Source: Imperialibacter roseus
Lineage (GTDB): Bacteria > Bacteroidota > Bacteroidia > Cytophagales > Cyclobacteriaceae
NCBI RefSeq assembly: GCF_032999765.1
Contig: NZ_CP136051.1
Location: 3,138,417-3,202,416, forward strand
Reading direction: 5' to 3'
DNA: 64,000 nucleotides
The notes under the pieces were generated by a model. It searched no databases. It was given only the letters and a program-made list of their open reading frames with translations, and was not told where the DNA came from. The translations under genes were made by a program, and so were the position numbers. This document shows positions 1 through 7,843 of this stretch, one piece after another (the first letter of the stretch is position 1; the number at the start of each line of letters is the position of its first letter).

Positions 1-478
1 CCTTGTAGGTGCCGTGAGCATGTTTAGACATCATGGAATAGAGTTCGCTTAGAACCTTTGACAGGTCGTCATCGATTTCACTTTTAATAAACTTACGATA
101 TTCACGATGGGGGATAATTTCATCATTATACCACTTAGTTAGTAATTTATCCCCAGCGCTTGAATTTGTATTGAATAGAAAGGCCAGGTCAATTGATTCG
201 TCTAGATCTCTTAAAAGCTTACCTACTAGTCGATGTCGTTTGACGCTAAGACATTCGACAATATCAATGCATGTAACAAGCGCATCAACAAATAGCATCC
301 ATACCGCTTTTCGGGAGGTCGTTTCTTCAAGGCTAAATTCACCATTCCTTTCTCCGAGCACCACCAAAAGCTCTTTGGTTAGCCTTTCCGCCTCTTTTTG
401 AAACTGCTCTTGAGCTCCGTACTCATAAGGATTATCCATTGCCTCTTGGGGCTCTCTGTTCCAAACGATACTTGGCAT
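1..478 (-). CDS. Uncharacterised protein, 3' part cut by window edge
   Basis: The reverse strand is open from an ATG at 476-478 to the left edge, giving at least 159 residues that begin MPSIVWNREPQEAMDNPYEY. The visible part is mostly helical and charged, with a hydrophobic stretch near residues 55-70 (WMLFVDALVTCIDIVECL) followed by a basic KRHRLVGKLLRD segment. The last visible residues include MSKHAHGTYK, and a His-Gly near the end may belong to a motif completed outside the window. There is no signal peptide and no recognised domain. The next gene to the right (561-1631) is on the same strand, so the two could be co-transcribed across an 82-base gap. I do not recognise the family. That it is coding is fairly secure, because one frame stays open while the opposite strand offers only a 76-codon shadow. 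Confidence 0.7.
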   Translation of the reverse strand, partial: MPSIVWNREPQEAMDNPYEYGAQEQFQKEAERLTKELLVVLGERNGEFSLEETTSRKAVWMLFVDALVTCIDIVECLSVKRHRLVGKLLRDLDESIDLAFLFNTNSSAGDKLLTKWYNDEIIPHREYRKFIKSEIDDDLSKVLSELYSMMSKHAHGTYK

Positions 479-560
479 ATTGCTATAACAATTAATTGAT
501 TCACCTCTTCGATATGTTCGGAAGGGTATGTAGAAATACTGACAATTCGATACCTGTCCT

Positions 561-1631
561 CTACAACTCCACCGTCTTCCCCGTCTTAAAGCTCTCGTCA
601 GCCGCCAGCACAATGCGTAAACTATTAACCGCATCATTCAAGTGGTCGGTCAGATCAAGGTCTTCTTTGATGGCCTTTAGCAGATACAATTGCTCCAGTT
701 CGCAAAGTCCGTCATGGTCAGGTTCGCTGGAGGTGTCCACAATTTGGTCGGGTTTTACATATTCACCTTTGTCGTTGGTAGCTGCGTAGTGCACTTTCAG
801 ACTCCCCGTTTTGCTATGGCCATCAATGTCTTGAGAGCCATCTCCTTTGGGAGCATCCACTATGTTGACGCAACCTTTCGGCCCAATCACATCTTTGACA
901 AAGTAAGCCACCTCGCTCATCATCGGCCCCCAGCCTGCTTCGTACCAGCCTACTGAACCATCGTCGAAAGTCACCTGAAGCTGACCGTAATTGTACATGG
1001 TAGGTTTGATCTCATCCGTCAGCCTGGCGCCAATAGCACTTACACGAATCGGCTTGGCCCGGGTCATCATGCACATCACGTCTACGTAATGCACACCGCA
1101 ATCCACGATGGGTGACATCGTATTCATCAGGTTTTTGTGGGTTTGCCAGTGCTTGCCGTTGCTTTGCTGGTTCAGGTTCATGCGCATCACAAGCGGCTTA
1201 CCGAGCCCCTGCGCTATTTCAACAAACTTAGCCCAGGCTGGATGCACCCTTAAAATGTAGCCCACTACCACTTTCTTATTCACCGACTTCGCCATGTCCA
1301 CCACACGCTGCGCTTCCTCTACGGTAATGGCCAATGGCTTCTCCACAAACACATGAGCGCCAGCTTTCAGGCTCTTCAGTGTATAGTCCACGTGAGTTTC
1401 GGCGTAAGTATTTACCGAAACAACATCTGGTTTGGCAAGTGCCAGTGCCTCGTCAAAATCGGCATAACAAGGATAATCTCCACCCAACTCCTTATTCAGT
1501 TTCTCCCGGCTTTCTGCCGTGCGGCTTACAAGCCCCACAATTTCAAAATCGTCCAACTTGTGGTAGGCTCTTGCATGTGATGCACCCATATTGCCGCATC
1601 CGGCTACTAATACTCTCAATTTATCGCTCAT
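561..1631 (-). CDS. Gfo/Idh/MocA-family NAD(P)-dependent oxidoreductase
   Basis: A 356-residue cytoplasmic dehydrogenase of the Gfo/Idh/MocA type, which oxidises or reduces a hydroxyl of a sugar, inositol or amino sugar with NAD(P). The N-terminal Rossmann domain starts at once with GCGNMG near residues 11-16. The family's EKP motif (VFVEKPLAIT) follows near residue 95, and the C-terminal alpha/beta domain contains the substrate-side segment VDCGVHYVDVM with the usual histidine. The length is normal for the family and no signal peptide is present, unlike the second family member at 9787-11079, so this copy should work in the cytoplasm. The start is an ATG at 1629-1631. A hairpin at 1664-1696 lies just upstream. 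The substrate cannot be told from sequence; the family is certain, the reaction is not. Confidence 0.92.
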   Translation of the reverse strand: MSDKLRVLVAGCGNMGASHARAYHKLDDFEIVGLVSRTAESREKLNKELGGDYPCYADFDEALALAKPDVVSVNTYAETHVDYTLKSLKAGAHVFVEKPLAITVEEAQRVVDMAKSVNKKVVVGYILRVHPAWAKFVEIAQGLGKPLVMRMNLNQQSNGKHWQTHKNLMNTMSPIVDCGVHYVDVMCMMTRAKPIRVSAIGARLTDEIKPTMYNYGQLQVTFDDGSVGWYEAGWGPMMSEVAYFVKDVIGPKGCVNIVDAPKGDGSQDIDGHSKTGSLKVHYAATNDKGEYVKPDQIVDTSSEPDHDGLCELEQLYLLKAIKEDLDLTDHLNDAVNSLRIVLAADESFKTGKTVEL

Positions 1632-1663
1632 GTCTTTGGTGTTGTAATTTTGCTACTTCAATT

Positions 1664-1696
1664 AACCCTCCAGGGGCTCGAAGCCCTTGGAGGGTT
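1664..1696. repeat. Stem-loop (15-bp arms) between two divergent genes
   Basis: Arms 1664-1678 and 1682-1696 pair over 15 positions with one mismatch around a three-base CGA loop (AACCCTCCAGGGGCT against AGCCCTTGGAGGGTT). It looks like an intrinsic terminator, but it lies upstream of both neighbouring genes, which diverge from here. It resembles the CCTCCG-type hairpin at 11090-11144. It may be a dispersed hairpin repeat or a leader structure for the minus-strand oxidoreductase gene. Confidence 0.6.
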
Positions 1697-1834
1697 CAAA
1701 ACCTGCATTAAATAGAAACTTTTTTGCCCTCTTTTCAAAGTAAGAGATGATTTGCCTAAAGAAGCAAAGGATAACTGGTCAATCTGCTTCCTTAACAATA
1801 AATTGACCTCGAATTATCTAATATTGCCTTTCTA

Positions 1835-2314
1835 ATGTCTGCTTATTCCATCTCTCACATAAAAAAGGAACTTCAAGTCCTTGATCCTGAACAACTCCGG
1901 CAGGTAATCCTTCGCCTGGGCAAATACAAAGTGGAAAACAAAGAGCTGCTCTCCTATCTCCTTTTCAAAGCACACGATGAAGCCATTTTCATTGAAGAAG
2001 TAAAAGAGGGGATCGATGAAAGCCTTTCCACTTTGAACGATAGCAACCTCTACTGGGCCAAAAAAACCATCAGGAAAGCCCTCCGATTCGCCAACAAAAA
2101 CATCAGGTATTCAGGCATCAAAGAGACAGAGGTAGAGATCAGGATTTATTTCTGTCAGCAAATGAAAGCGACCGGTCTCCCCTTTCAGCGCAGCACCACT
2201 CTTGACAACCTCTATATCGGCCAGCTCAAAAAGATCGAAAAAGTGCTCAGCACCCTGCACGAAGACCTGCAGTTCGACTACCAGCAGCAAATTGAAGAAT
2301 TAAGGAATCACTAG
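1835..2314 (+). CDS. Uncharacterised helical cytoplasmic protein
   Basis: A 159-residue, strongly alpha-helical, charged protein without signal peptide or membrane segment, starting MSAYSISHIKKELQVLDPEQ. The N-terminal part (LDPEQLRQVILRLGKYKVENKELL) reads as two short helices, and the centre is rich in lysine and alternating acidic residues (WAKKTIRKALRFANKNIRYSG). I do not recognise a named family. It stands alone: the left neighbour is divergent, and the next plus-strand gene starts about 260 bases on, beyond a hairpin repeat. Codon use and the lack of a longer competing frame support a real gene. Function is unknown. Confidence 0.8.
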   Translation: MSAYSISHIKKELQVLDPEQLRQVILRLGKYKVENKELLSYLLFKAHDEAIFIEEVKEGIDESLSTLNDSNLYWAKKTIRKALRFANKNIRYSGIKETEVEIRIYFCQQMKATGLPFQRSTTLDNLYIGQLKKIEKVLSTLHEDLQFDYQQQIEELRNH

Positions 2315-2472
2315 ATTTGATACCTTCGACCTCGTTCAAATACACAGTTTGTTGCTACAGCTGAAACCAGAATGGGGGGGGTTGCCCCGCAGGCGGGTGG
2401 GGGAAAATTGGCCCAGATGGAATCGGCAGATGAGCGGCCTGGCTTGTGCGTTTAATTTTCCTATGATTTTTG

Positions 2473-2513
2473 CCTACTTTTCATCCCAACCGGGTAGGGA
2501 TGGGAAAAGTAGG
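2473..2513. repeat. Stem-loop, possible dispersed intergenic repeat
   Basis: CCTACTTTTC (2473-2482) pairs perfectly with GAAAAGTAGG (2504-2513). An inner ATCCC/GGGAT pair (2483-2487 with 2497-2501) extends the stem past a two-base bulge. A small AGCC...GGCT hairpin follows at about 2514-2526, and a run of eight G lies upstream at 2374-2381. CTACTTTT...AAAAGTAGG hairpins of this style are familiar to me as intergenic elements in Bacteroidota (recollection, not checked). A 68-codon open frame across it is best regarded as spurious. Confidence 0.55.
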
Positions 2514-2570
2514 AGCCCTTACGGCTTGAGGAAAAGAACCATAAACAAAAAATGACTGACGATTGACACA

Positions 2571-3506
2571 ATGATAAAGAAACAAACAACGACACTTTTA
2601 CTTCTGATATTTTCCACCCTAGTTCATTGGAACAACTTATTTGCCCAACCCTTTAAATTCACCAAAACTACGGAAGGTATCAGCCTCACTGAAGGCACTC
2701 ACCCCATCTATTTCTACCAGCAGCAAACAAAATCCCTCGACGGAAAATACCCCAGGGCGAACTACCTGCATCCTCTTTATGGTTTAAACGATGAGGTACT
2801 GACGGAAGACTTCCCGGCCGACCACCTGCACCAAAGAGGAGTCTTCTGGGCCTGGCATCAACTGATTGTCGACGGTGAACGCATCGGCGACGGCTGGGAA
2901 TGCAAAGGCATTGAATGGAATGTGACCAGCACGGCTACCAAAGTAAGCAGCAAGGCTGCCCGACTAGAGCTGTCGGTTGACTGGAACACGATATGGAACG
3001 GCGACAGCATTACCTTCGTCAAGGAAAACACAGTCATCACCACTTACAAGACCACGGCAGACTACAGGGAAATAGATTTTGATATCAGCCTTACTGCCAA
3101 CGGGCACGACGTGTGGATCGGCGGGTCGGAAGACCACAAAGGCTACAGCGGCTTTTCTGCCAGAACCATCCTACCCGATGATATAAAATTTCGTTCTGAA
3201 AAGGGAGTTTTGACCCCCACTGATCCGGCTATGCAGGTGGGTGGTTGGGTCGATATGATTGCTACCTTTGGAGAAACAAAGTCGGGATTCACCATGATGG
3301 CGGATACGACACAGATGGCGTCGTGGCATGGCTGGATATTGAGAAATAAGAAAAGCATGCAAAACGCAGCTTTTCCGGGTAGGGAGCCTTTTAAAATTGC
3401 TAGTGGAAAAACTTTGACGATGAGCTATAAGCTGGTCATACATAAAGCCGATTGGCCTCTGCAGGAAATAGAAAGCAAATTCAAAACCTTTATCGATAAG
3501 AAATGA
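2571..3506 (+). CDS. DUF6807 (PmoA-like) family secreted protein
   Basis: A 311-residue exported protein. Residues 1-25 form a signal peptide (MIKKQTTTLLLLIFSTLVHW, cleavage probably after LFAQ). The mature part matches the DUF6807 family, often labelled methane-oxygenase PmoA-like, with its histidine-rich signature DHLHQRGVFWAWHQ near residues 84-97 and a second segment GGSEDHKGYSGFSART. The family is widespread in sugar-catabolic clusters of Bacteroidota and Planctomycetes, next to Gfo/Idh/MocA proteins. Its reaction is not established, and the PmoA label does not imply methane oxidation. The stop codon overlaps the start of the aldo/keto reductase gene (ATGA at 3503-3506), so the two are translationally coupled and probably share a pathway. 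Confidence 0.85.
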   Translation: MIKKQTTTLLLLIFSTLVHWNNLFAQPFKFTKTTEGISLTEGTHPIYFYQQQTKSLDGKYPRANYLHPLYGLNDEVLTEDFPADHLHQRGVFWAWHQLIVDGERIGDGWECKGIEWNVTSTATKVSSKAARLELSVDWNTIWNGDSITFVKENTVITTYKTTADYREIDFDISLTANGHDVWIGGSEDHKGYSGFSARTILPDDIKFRSEKGVLTPTDPAMQVGGWVDMIATFGETKSGFTMMADTTQMASWHGWILRNKKSMQNAAFPGREPFKIASGKTLTMSYKLVIHKADWPLQEIESKFKTFIDKK

Positions 3507-4456
3507 AGCACTTAAATTTCAGGAATGGAGATCAAATGCCAGCCATTGGGCTGGGTACGTGGAAAGCAGCTCCAGGCGATGTTTACAAGGCAGTAAGAGA
3601 AGCTATTAAAATTGGCTACAGGCATTTTGACTGTGCCCATATTTACGGCAATGAAGATGAAATTGGAACAGCCTTCGCCGACGCTTTCAAAGCTGGTGAG
3701 ATAAAACGAGAAGAGCTGTGGGTTACCTCCAAGCTGTGGAACAACAGCCACCGGAAAGATCAGGTAGAACCAGCGCTGAAAGTCACTCTCAAAAACCTAC
3801 AACTCGACTACCTTGATCTTTATCTCATTCACTGGCCGGTGGCTCTGCAAGAAGGCATCGGTTTCCCTGCTTCACCAGCCGACTTTATTCCTATCGATCA
3901 ACTTCCGCTGACAGTTACCTGGTCAGGCATGGAGGCTGTGGCCAAACAAGGCCTGACAAAACACATTGGCGTTTCCAATTTCAATATCAAAAACCTGAAG
4001 GTCATAAGCGAGGGAGCCACCATCATTCCTGAAGCCAACCAGCTGGAGTTACACCCCTACCTGCAACAAAATGAGCTGGTGGACTACTGCAAAAAAAATG
4101 AGATCGTTGTCACAGGCTACTCTCCTCTTGGCTCCTCCGACCGGCCAGCCAGATTGATTAAAGAAAGCGATCCTACCCTTTTGGAGAATGAAGTGATCAA
4201 GCAGATAGCAGCTACAAAAAACTGCTCGCCAGCACAAGTACTTCTTAGCTGGGCGGTGACAAGAGGAACTTCGGCCATTCCAAAGTCAGTGAACCCGAAG
4301 CGTTTGAAGGAAAACCTGGAGTCTGCCGCTATTGAGCTTTCTACGGACGACCTGAAAAGGATCGCAGACTTAGACCTGAATTTCCGATATATCAACGGAG
4401 AAACCTGGGCAAGCCCTGGGTCACCGTATACGCTGGAGTATTTGTGGGGTAAATAA
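3503..4456 (+). CDS. Aldo/keto reductase
   Basis: A 317-residue cytoplasmic NADPH-dependent (beta/alpha)8 reductase that interconverts sugar or other carbonyls and alcohols. The catalytic tetrad is visible: Asp43 and Tyr48 in FDCAHIYGNE, Lys77 in TSKLWNN and His110 in LIHWPV. The NADPH-phosphate-binding region appears late as AIPKSVNPKRLKENLE. Length and motif order match the aldose reductase-like branch (AKR1-AKR5). The ATG overlaps the stop of the DUF6807 gene by four bases, indicating an operon. A secreted DUF6807 protein coupled to a cytoplasmic reductase suggests uptake and reduction of a modified sugar, which is inference. Confidence 0.95.
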   Translation: MKHLNFRNGDQMPAIGLGTWKAAPGDVYKAVREAIKIGYRHFDCAHIYGNEDEIGTAFADAFKAGEIKREELWVTSKLWNNSHRKDQVEPALKVTLKNLQLDYLDLYLIHWPVALQEGIGFPASPADFIPIDQLPLTVTWSGMEAVAKQGLTKHIGVSNFNIKNLKVISEGATIIPEANQLELHPYLQQNELVDYCKKNEIVVTGYSPLGSSDRPARLIKESDPTLLENEVIKQIAATKNCSPAQVLLSWAVTRGTSAIPKSVNPKRLKENLESAAIELSTDDLKRIADLDLNFRYINGETWASPGSPYTLEYLWGK

Positions 4457-4466
4457 AAAATGATTG

Positions 4467-4520
4467 AGAGGCTGTGTCCCCAAACGATTTACAGGAATTA
4501 GCACGGCCTCTTATTTTTTT
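4467..4520 (+). terminator. Rho-independent terminator after the aldo/keto reductase gene
   Basis: AGAGGCTGTG (4467-4476) pairs with CACGGCCTCT (4502-4511), with one G-U pair, followed by a run of eight T. The 25-base loop is long for a terminator. The position 11 bases after the stop codon fits the end of the DUF6807-reductase operon. Confidence 0.65.
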
Positions 4521-4638
4521 TGTAATCATCAAATAAACATAGTGCTACCTATCTACTCTACTTTGCCAAATAGTGTTCCGACCACGGCAAAGAAACTAGT
4601 AGAGTGATCCTCAGCTCGCTAGCTTGACCAGACTTGGT

Positions 4639-7332
4639 TTATTCATTCCTCAAACTATCCACCGGGTTGGCATGGGCCGTTTTCCAGCTTTGCCAGAACA
4701 CAGTCAGCAGCGCAATCGCCAACACGGCAGCACCAGCAACAATGAATACCCAGGGATGGAGCTGCATGCGGAAAGCATAGTTATCGAGCCAGTTGTCAGC
4801 TAATAGCCAGCTAACAGGGATGGCTACTAAAAATGACACCACCACCAGGGTGATAAACTGCCTGCCCAGCAAAGACAAAATTTGGCCGAATGAAGCGCCC
4901 AGCACTTTGCGGATGCATATCTCTTTTGTGCGAGTGGAAGCCACATAATACACCAACCCTAGCAGCCCCATGCATGCCACCAGGATGGCCAGGCCAGAGA
5001 AAATACCAAACACCTTCCCCACCTGTTTATCCCGCTCATACTGCGCATTGAAATGATCATCCAGAAAATATTCCATGTACAGTTCATCCGGAAATATTTC
5101 CATGAAATTTTCCCGGACGCTGAATGCAGCCTGATAGACATCGTCGCCGTTCAGACTGATGGTGAAATAGTCTGGTTTGAACTGCCACCAGCCTGATTCA
5201 TTGAAGGGGCAGAGAACCAGCGGTTGTACTTGCTGAGACAATGATTGAAGGTTAACATTTCTAAAAACGCCTAAGATTTCATAGTCTGCATGTCCCTCTA
5301 ACTTCATTTGAATCTTACTTCCTATGGCTTCAGCGTTTGATGCGTAACCCAACATATGCGCCGCCATTTCATTGATCAAAACCTTTTGTTTGTCGGCAGG
5401 AGCGTCTTTGTGGAAATTCCGCCCTTCCAAAAGTTCAATCTGATATGTTGGTATAAAAGAATCGTCGGTAAATATGTAGGGTGAAAGTATCGCCTCACTT
5501 TCAGTGTCTTCCTTTCTCTTAATGGATGAAATTGTTTCGCTGGTATGCCCGGGGATATCCGATGAAGCCACAAAGTTGGTTATATTCGGATGCGTCAGAA
5601 GAATATTTTCAAACCTTTCGACACGTACTCTCATAAGGGAGTCATAGACAAGTGGCGCTTTTACCACCAGCATCTCATTCGTCTTAAATCCCAGCTGCTG
5701 TCGCTGCATATATCTAAGCTGACTGACCATCACTATCGTGCCTGTAATAAGGGCATAGGAAATTCCAAACTGAAAAATTACCAGGGTGTTTCTGAGACCG
5801 AATTTTTGACCAGAAGCTTGAAACTTACCTTTTAGCACTTTGATCGGCAGGTAGGATGACAAGACAAGTGCCGGGTAAAGACCCGCCAAAAAACTGCCTA
5901 CGATCAAAATGCAAGCAAAAATTGATAGGTTATTTTCTACGACCCAGAATTCGTAGGTAGATAAACCAGTTACTACAGGATTTCCTATTAACTCATTGAA
6001 TGCCGATGCTGATAGTTGAACCCAAATTAGTGAAAGCCCAAGAGCCACAGCGTTGATCAGTGTAGATTCCACAAAAAACTGAATGATCAGTGTACCCCGA
6101 CTCGCTCCAATCACTTTCCGAATCCCCACCTCACTGGCCCTTTCGAAGGCCCTGGACGTTGATAGGTTAATAAAATTGATCCATGCAATTACGAGAATCA
6201 AAATCCCTACTGCAGACAAAAAAAGAACGGTTTGATAACTCCCGTTTGACTCAGCTTCTCTCAGTAAATGGCTGTGAAGGTGAATATCAGACACAGGTTG
6301 AAGGTTCATGTGTTCGGTGATGCCGTTGGCATGCATCGCTTCGCCCAGATATTTATCGACAAAAGAATCCAATTTACGTTCAAGCATTCTGACGTCAGTC
6401 CCCGGACGTACTTTCACATACGTATAGTAATTGACATCACTCCAATCGTTGAGAGACTGTGGGGTTTCCGTAGAATGGATACTTCCAATACAATCGATCT
6501 GCAGGTGACTATTTGCCGGCAGGTCTTTAAAAATACCTGCGACCTTGAAAGTGTAATGAGAGAACTTAACGGTTTTTCCAATGGCATATTCATCGCCGAA
6601 AAGTCGATTAGTCACCGTTTCGGACAGCACAATGTTAAAAATGCCTGCTAAAGCCGAGTGGGGATCGCCATCAACAAACTGCAGGTCAAAGATATCAATG
6701 AACCCCTGATCTCCGGCGTACGAGTTCTCCAGTGAAATTTCTCGCTTATCTCCTTCATTCGGTATGTAACTAATACGCTGATCAGTCAAACCCCATGAAG
6801 TAATCTTCAATATTCTACTGGTTTGTTCTATCTCGGGAAAATCAGATTTGATAGCAGACCACACAGGTTTATGGTTGACCGCATAAATACCTGACCCCAG
6901 TGACTTGGATCCCTCAATTCCCAATGTCACTCTGTAGACATTATCCACATCTGGAATAAACCGATCGTAGCTCAGCTCAAACTTCACATACTGAAAAATG
7001 ATGAAGCAGGCAGCCATGCCAATGGAAAGGCCCATGATGTTGAGCGCAGAGAAACGCTTACGCTTCAAAAGGTTGCGCCAGGCAGAGGTGAGATGATTTT
7101 TGAACATACCGTAATTGTTTAGTCTGTAAGCACCACCCAACGGCCTTATGATACCCGGCCGGAATAATTTGAGAACCTCAAGCCATACGAGTAACCCTGC
7201 CCTTCCCGCACCAACCAGCTCAAGATGTTCTTCATAAAGTTCGTGTACATCTCCCTCCACATCTTCCAGCAGCACTGGATTGCAAAACAGCCGGAGAAAC
7301 CTGATGGCAATATGTGGCTTCTGGGATTTCAA
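4639..7332 (-). CDS. ABC-transporter permease, FtsX/MacB type, with N-terminal prefix domain
   Basis: An 897-residue inner-membrane protein. Residues 1-75 are the soluble permease-prefix segment (RLFCNPVLLEDVEGDVHELY) found in Bacteroidota permeases paired with PadR regulators. Then come the first membrane helix (LNIMGLSIGMAACFIIF), a MacB-like periplasmic domain, an FtsX block with membrane helices near the middle, a second periplasmic domain and a C-terminal FtsX block (ARTKEICIRKVLGASFGQI). Such proteins form mechanotransmission-type ABC complexes; no ATPase gene is nearby. The start used here is TTG at 7330-7332, overlapping the PadR stop codon as TTGA. It is supported because the prefix domain begins immediately and no ATG precedes it. 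Translation is therefore probably coupled to the regulator gene. Confidence 0.9.
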   Translation of the reverse strand: MKSQKPHIAIRFLRLFCNPVLLEDVEGDVHELYEEHLELVGAGRAGLLVWLEVLKLFRPGIIRPLGGAYRLNNYGMFKNHLTSAWRNLLKRKRFSALNIMGLSIGMAACFIIFQYVKFELSYDRFIPDVDNVYRVTLGIEGSKSLGSGIYAVNHKPVWSAIKSDFPEIEQTSRILKITSWGLTDQRISYIPNEGDKREISLENSYAGDQGFIDIFDLQFVDGDPHSALAGIFNIVLSETVTNRLFGDEYAIGKTVKFSHYTFKVAGIFKDLPANSHLQIDCIGSIHSTETPQSLNDWSDVNYYTYVKVRPGTDVRMLERKLDSFVDKYLGEAMHANGITEHMNLQPVSDIHLHSHLLREAESNGSYQTVLFLSAVGILILVIAWINFINLSTSRAFERASEVGIRKVIGASRGTLIIQFFVESTLINAVALGLSLIWVQLSASAFNELIGNPVVTGLSTYEFWVVENNLSIFACILIVGSFLAGLYPALVLSSYLPIKVLKGKFQASGQKFGLRNTLVIFQFGISYALITGTIVMVSQLRYMQRQQLGFKTNEMLVVKAPLVYDSLMRVRVERFENILLTHPNITNFVASSDIPGHTSETISSIKRKEDTESEAILSPYIFTDDSFIPTYQIELLEGRNFHKDAPADKQKVLINEMAAHMLGYASNAEAIGSKIQMKLEGHADYEILGVFRNVNLQSLSQQVQPLVLCPFNESGWWQFKPDYFTISLNGDDVYQAAFSVRENFMEIFPDELYMEYFLDDHFNAQYERDKQVGKVFGIFSGLAILVACMGLLGLVYYVASTRTKEICIRKVLGASFGQILSLLGRQFITLVVVSFLVAIPVSWLLADNWLDNYAFRMQLHPWVFIVAGAAVLAIALLTVFWQSWKTAHANPVDSLRNE

Positions 7333-7691
7333 GTGATTTTAAAATCAAAAGCCATTTTGGGTATTGATTCCCACAGCAGTTGGCGACTTTCCATGACTTG
7401 TTCAAGCGCCCGCTTGCCGGCAGGAGTAACTTTGAAATAGCGCTTCCTCTTCCCTCCCCTTACGCTGGTAGCTTCTCCGAACTCTGATTTCAAAAAACCT
7501 TTCTTTTCCATCCGGCTGAGCGCAACCCGCATCGCTCCCACGCTCACACCCCGCTTCAACCGAATCTCTATCTCCTTTTTGATCGCAATCCCATAGGCTT
7601 CCGGGTACAGCACCGCCGCTGTCAGCAAAACCACCTCTTCAAACTCTCCTAAACTCGCATTTCCCATTACCATAATCTTATTGCAATTCAT
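7329..7691 (-). CDS. PadR-family transcriptional regulator
   Basis: A 120-residue winged-helix regulator. The family hallmarks are visible: an LGEFEEVVLLTAAVL helix, then YGIAIKKEIE, the recognition-helix region VSVGAMRVALSRMEKKGFL, and the wing with RGGKRKRYFKVTPAGKRALE. The downstream permease gene starts inside its stop codon, an arrangement that recurs in Bacteroidota and implies that the regulator controls its own permease operon. Two imperfect 21-base direct repeats lie directly upstream (7693-7741) and are good operator candidates. The start ATG at 7689-7691 gives the full ORF; an internal ATG nine codons later (MGNASLGEF) is also possible. Confidence 0.93.
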   Translation of the reverse strand: MNCNKIMVMGNASLGEFEEVVLLTAAVLYPEAYGIAIKKEIEIRLKRGVSVGAMRVALSRMEKKGFLKSEFGEATSVRGGKRKRYFKVTPAGKRALEQVMESRQLLWESIPKMAFDFKIT

Positions 7692-7692
7692 T

Positions 7693-7741
7693 ATTAAAGT
7701 CCTAAATGTCGCTATTATTTATTAAAATCCTATTTGTTGCT
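7693..7741. promoter_or_regulatory. Direct repeat upstream of padR-type gene, candidate operator
   Basis: Two copies of a 21-base sequence, 7693-7713 (ATTAAAGTCCTAAATGTCGC...) and 7721-7741 (ATTAAAATCCTATTTGTTGC...), agree at 17 of 21 positions. Their starts are 28 bases apart, and they end against the start codon of the PadR gene. Position and repetition suggest a binding site for the regulator itself. Confidence 0.45.
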
Positions 7742-7843
7742 TTAATATTTTTATTCTACACCCAAGAGTTCTTATTTCCACCCAAATAATTCTGTCTGCA
7801 TTTAATCAGAAGAATAGCTACATTGAGTCAAATCTCTGAAGCT

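Noticed and set aside
2349-2555. 68-codon frame in the hairpin-containing intergenic region
   Set aside because: It covers the repeat hairpin and has composition bias (WGGLPRRRVGE, PGRDGKSRSPYG); no signal or domain, so likely noncoding.
4521-4638. Imperfect hairpin CTCTACTTTGCC/GGCAAAG...TAGAG after the permease gene
   Set aside because: A seven-base insertion (AAACTAG) splits the right arm and no T-run follows on the minus strand; not strong enough to call a terminator.
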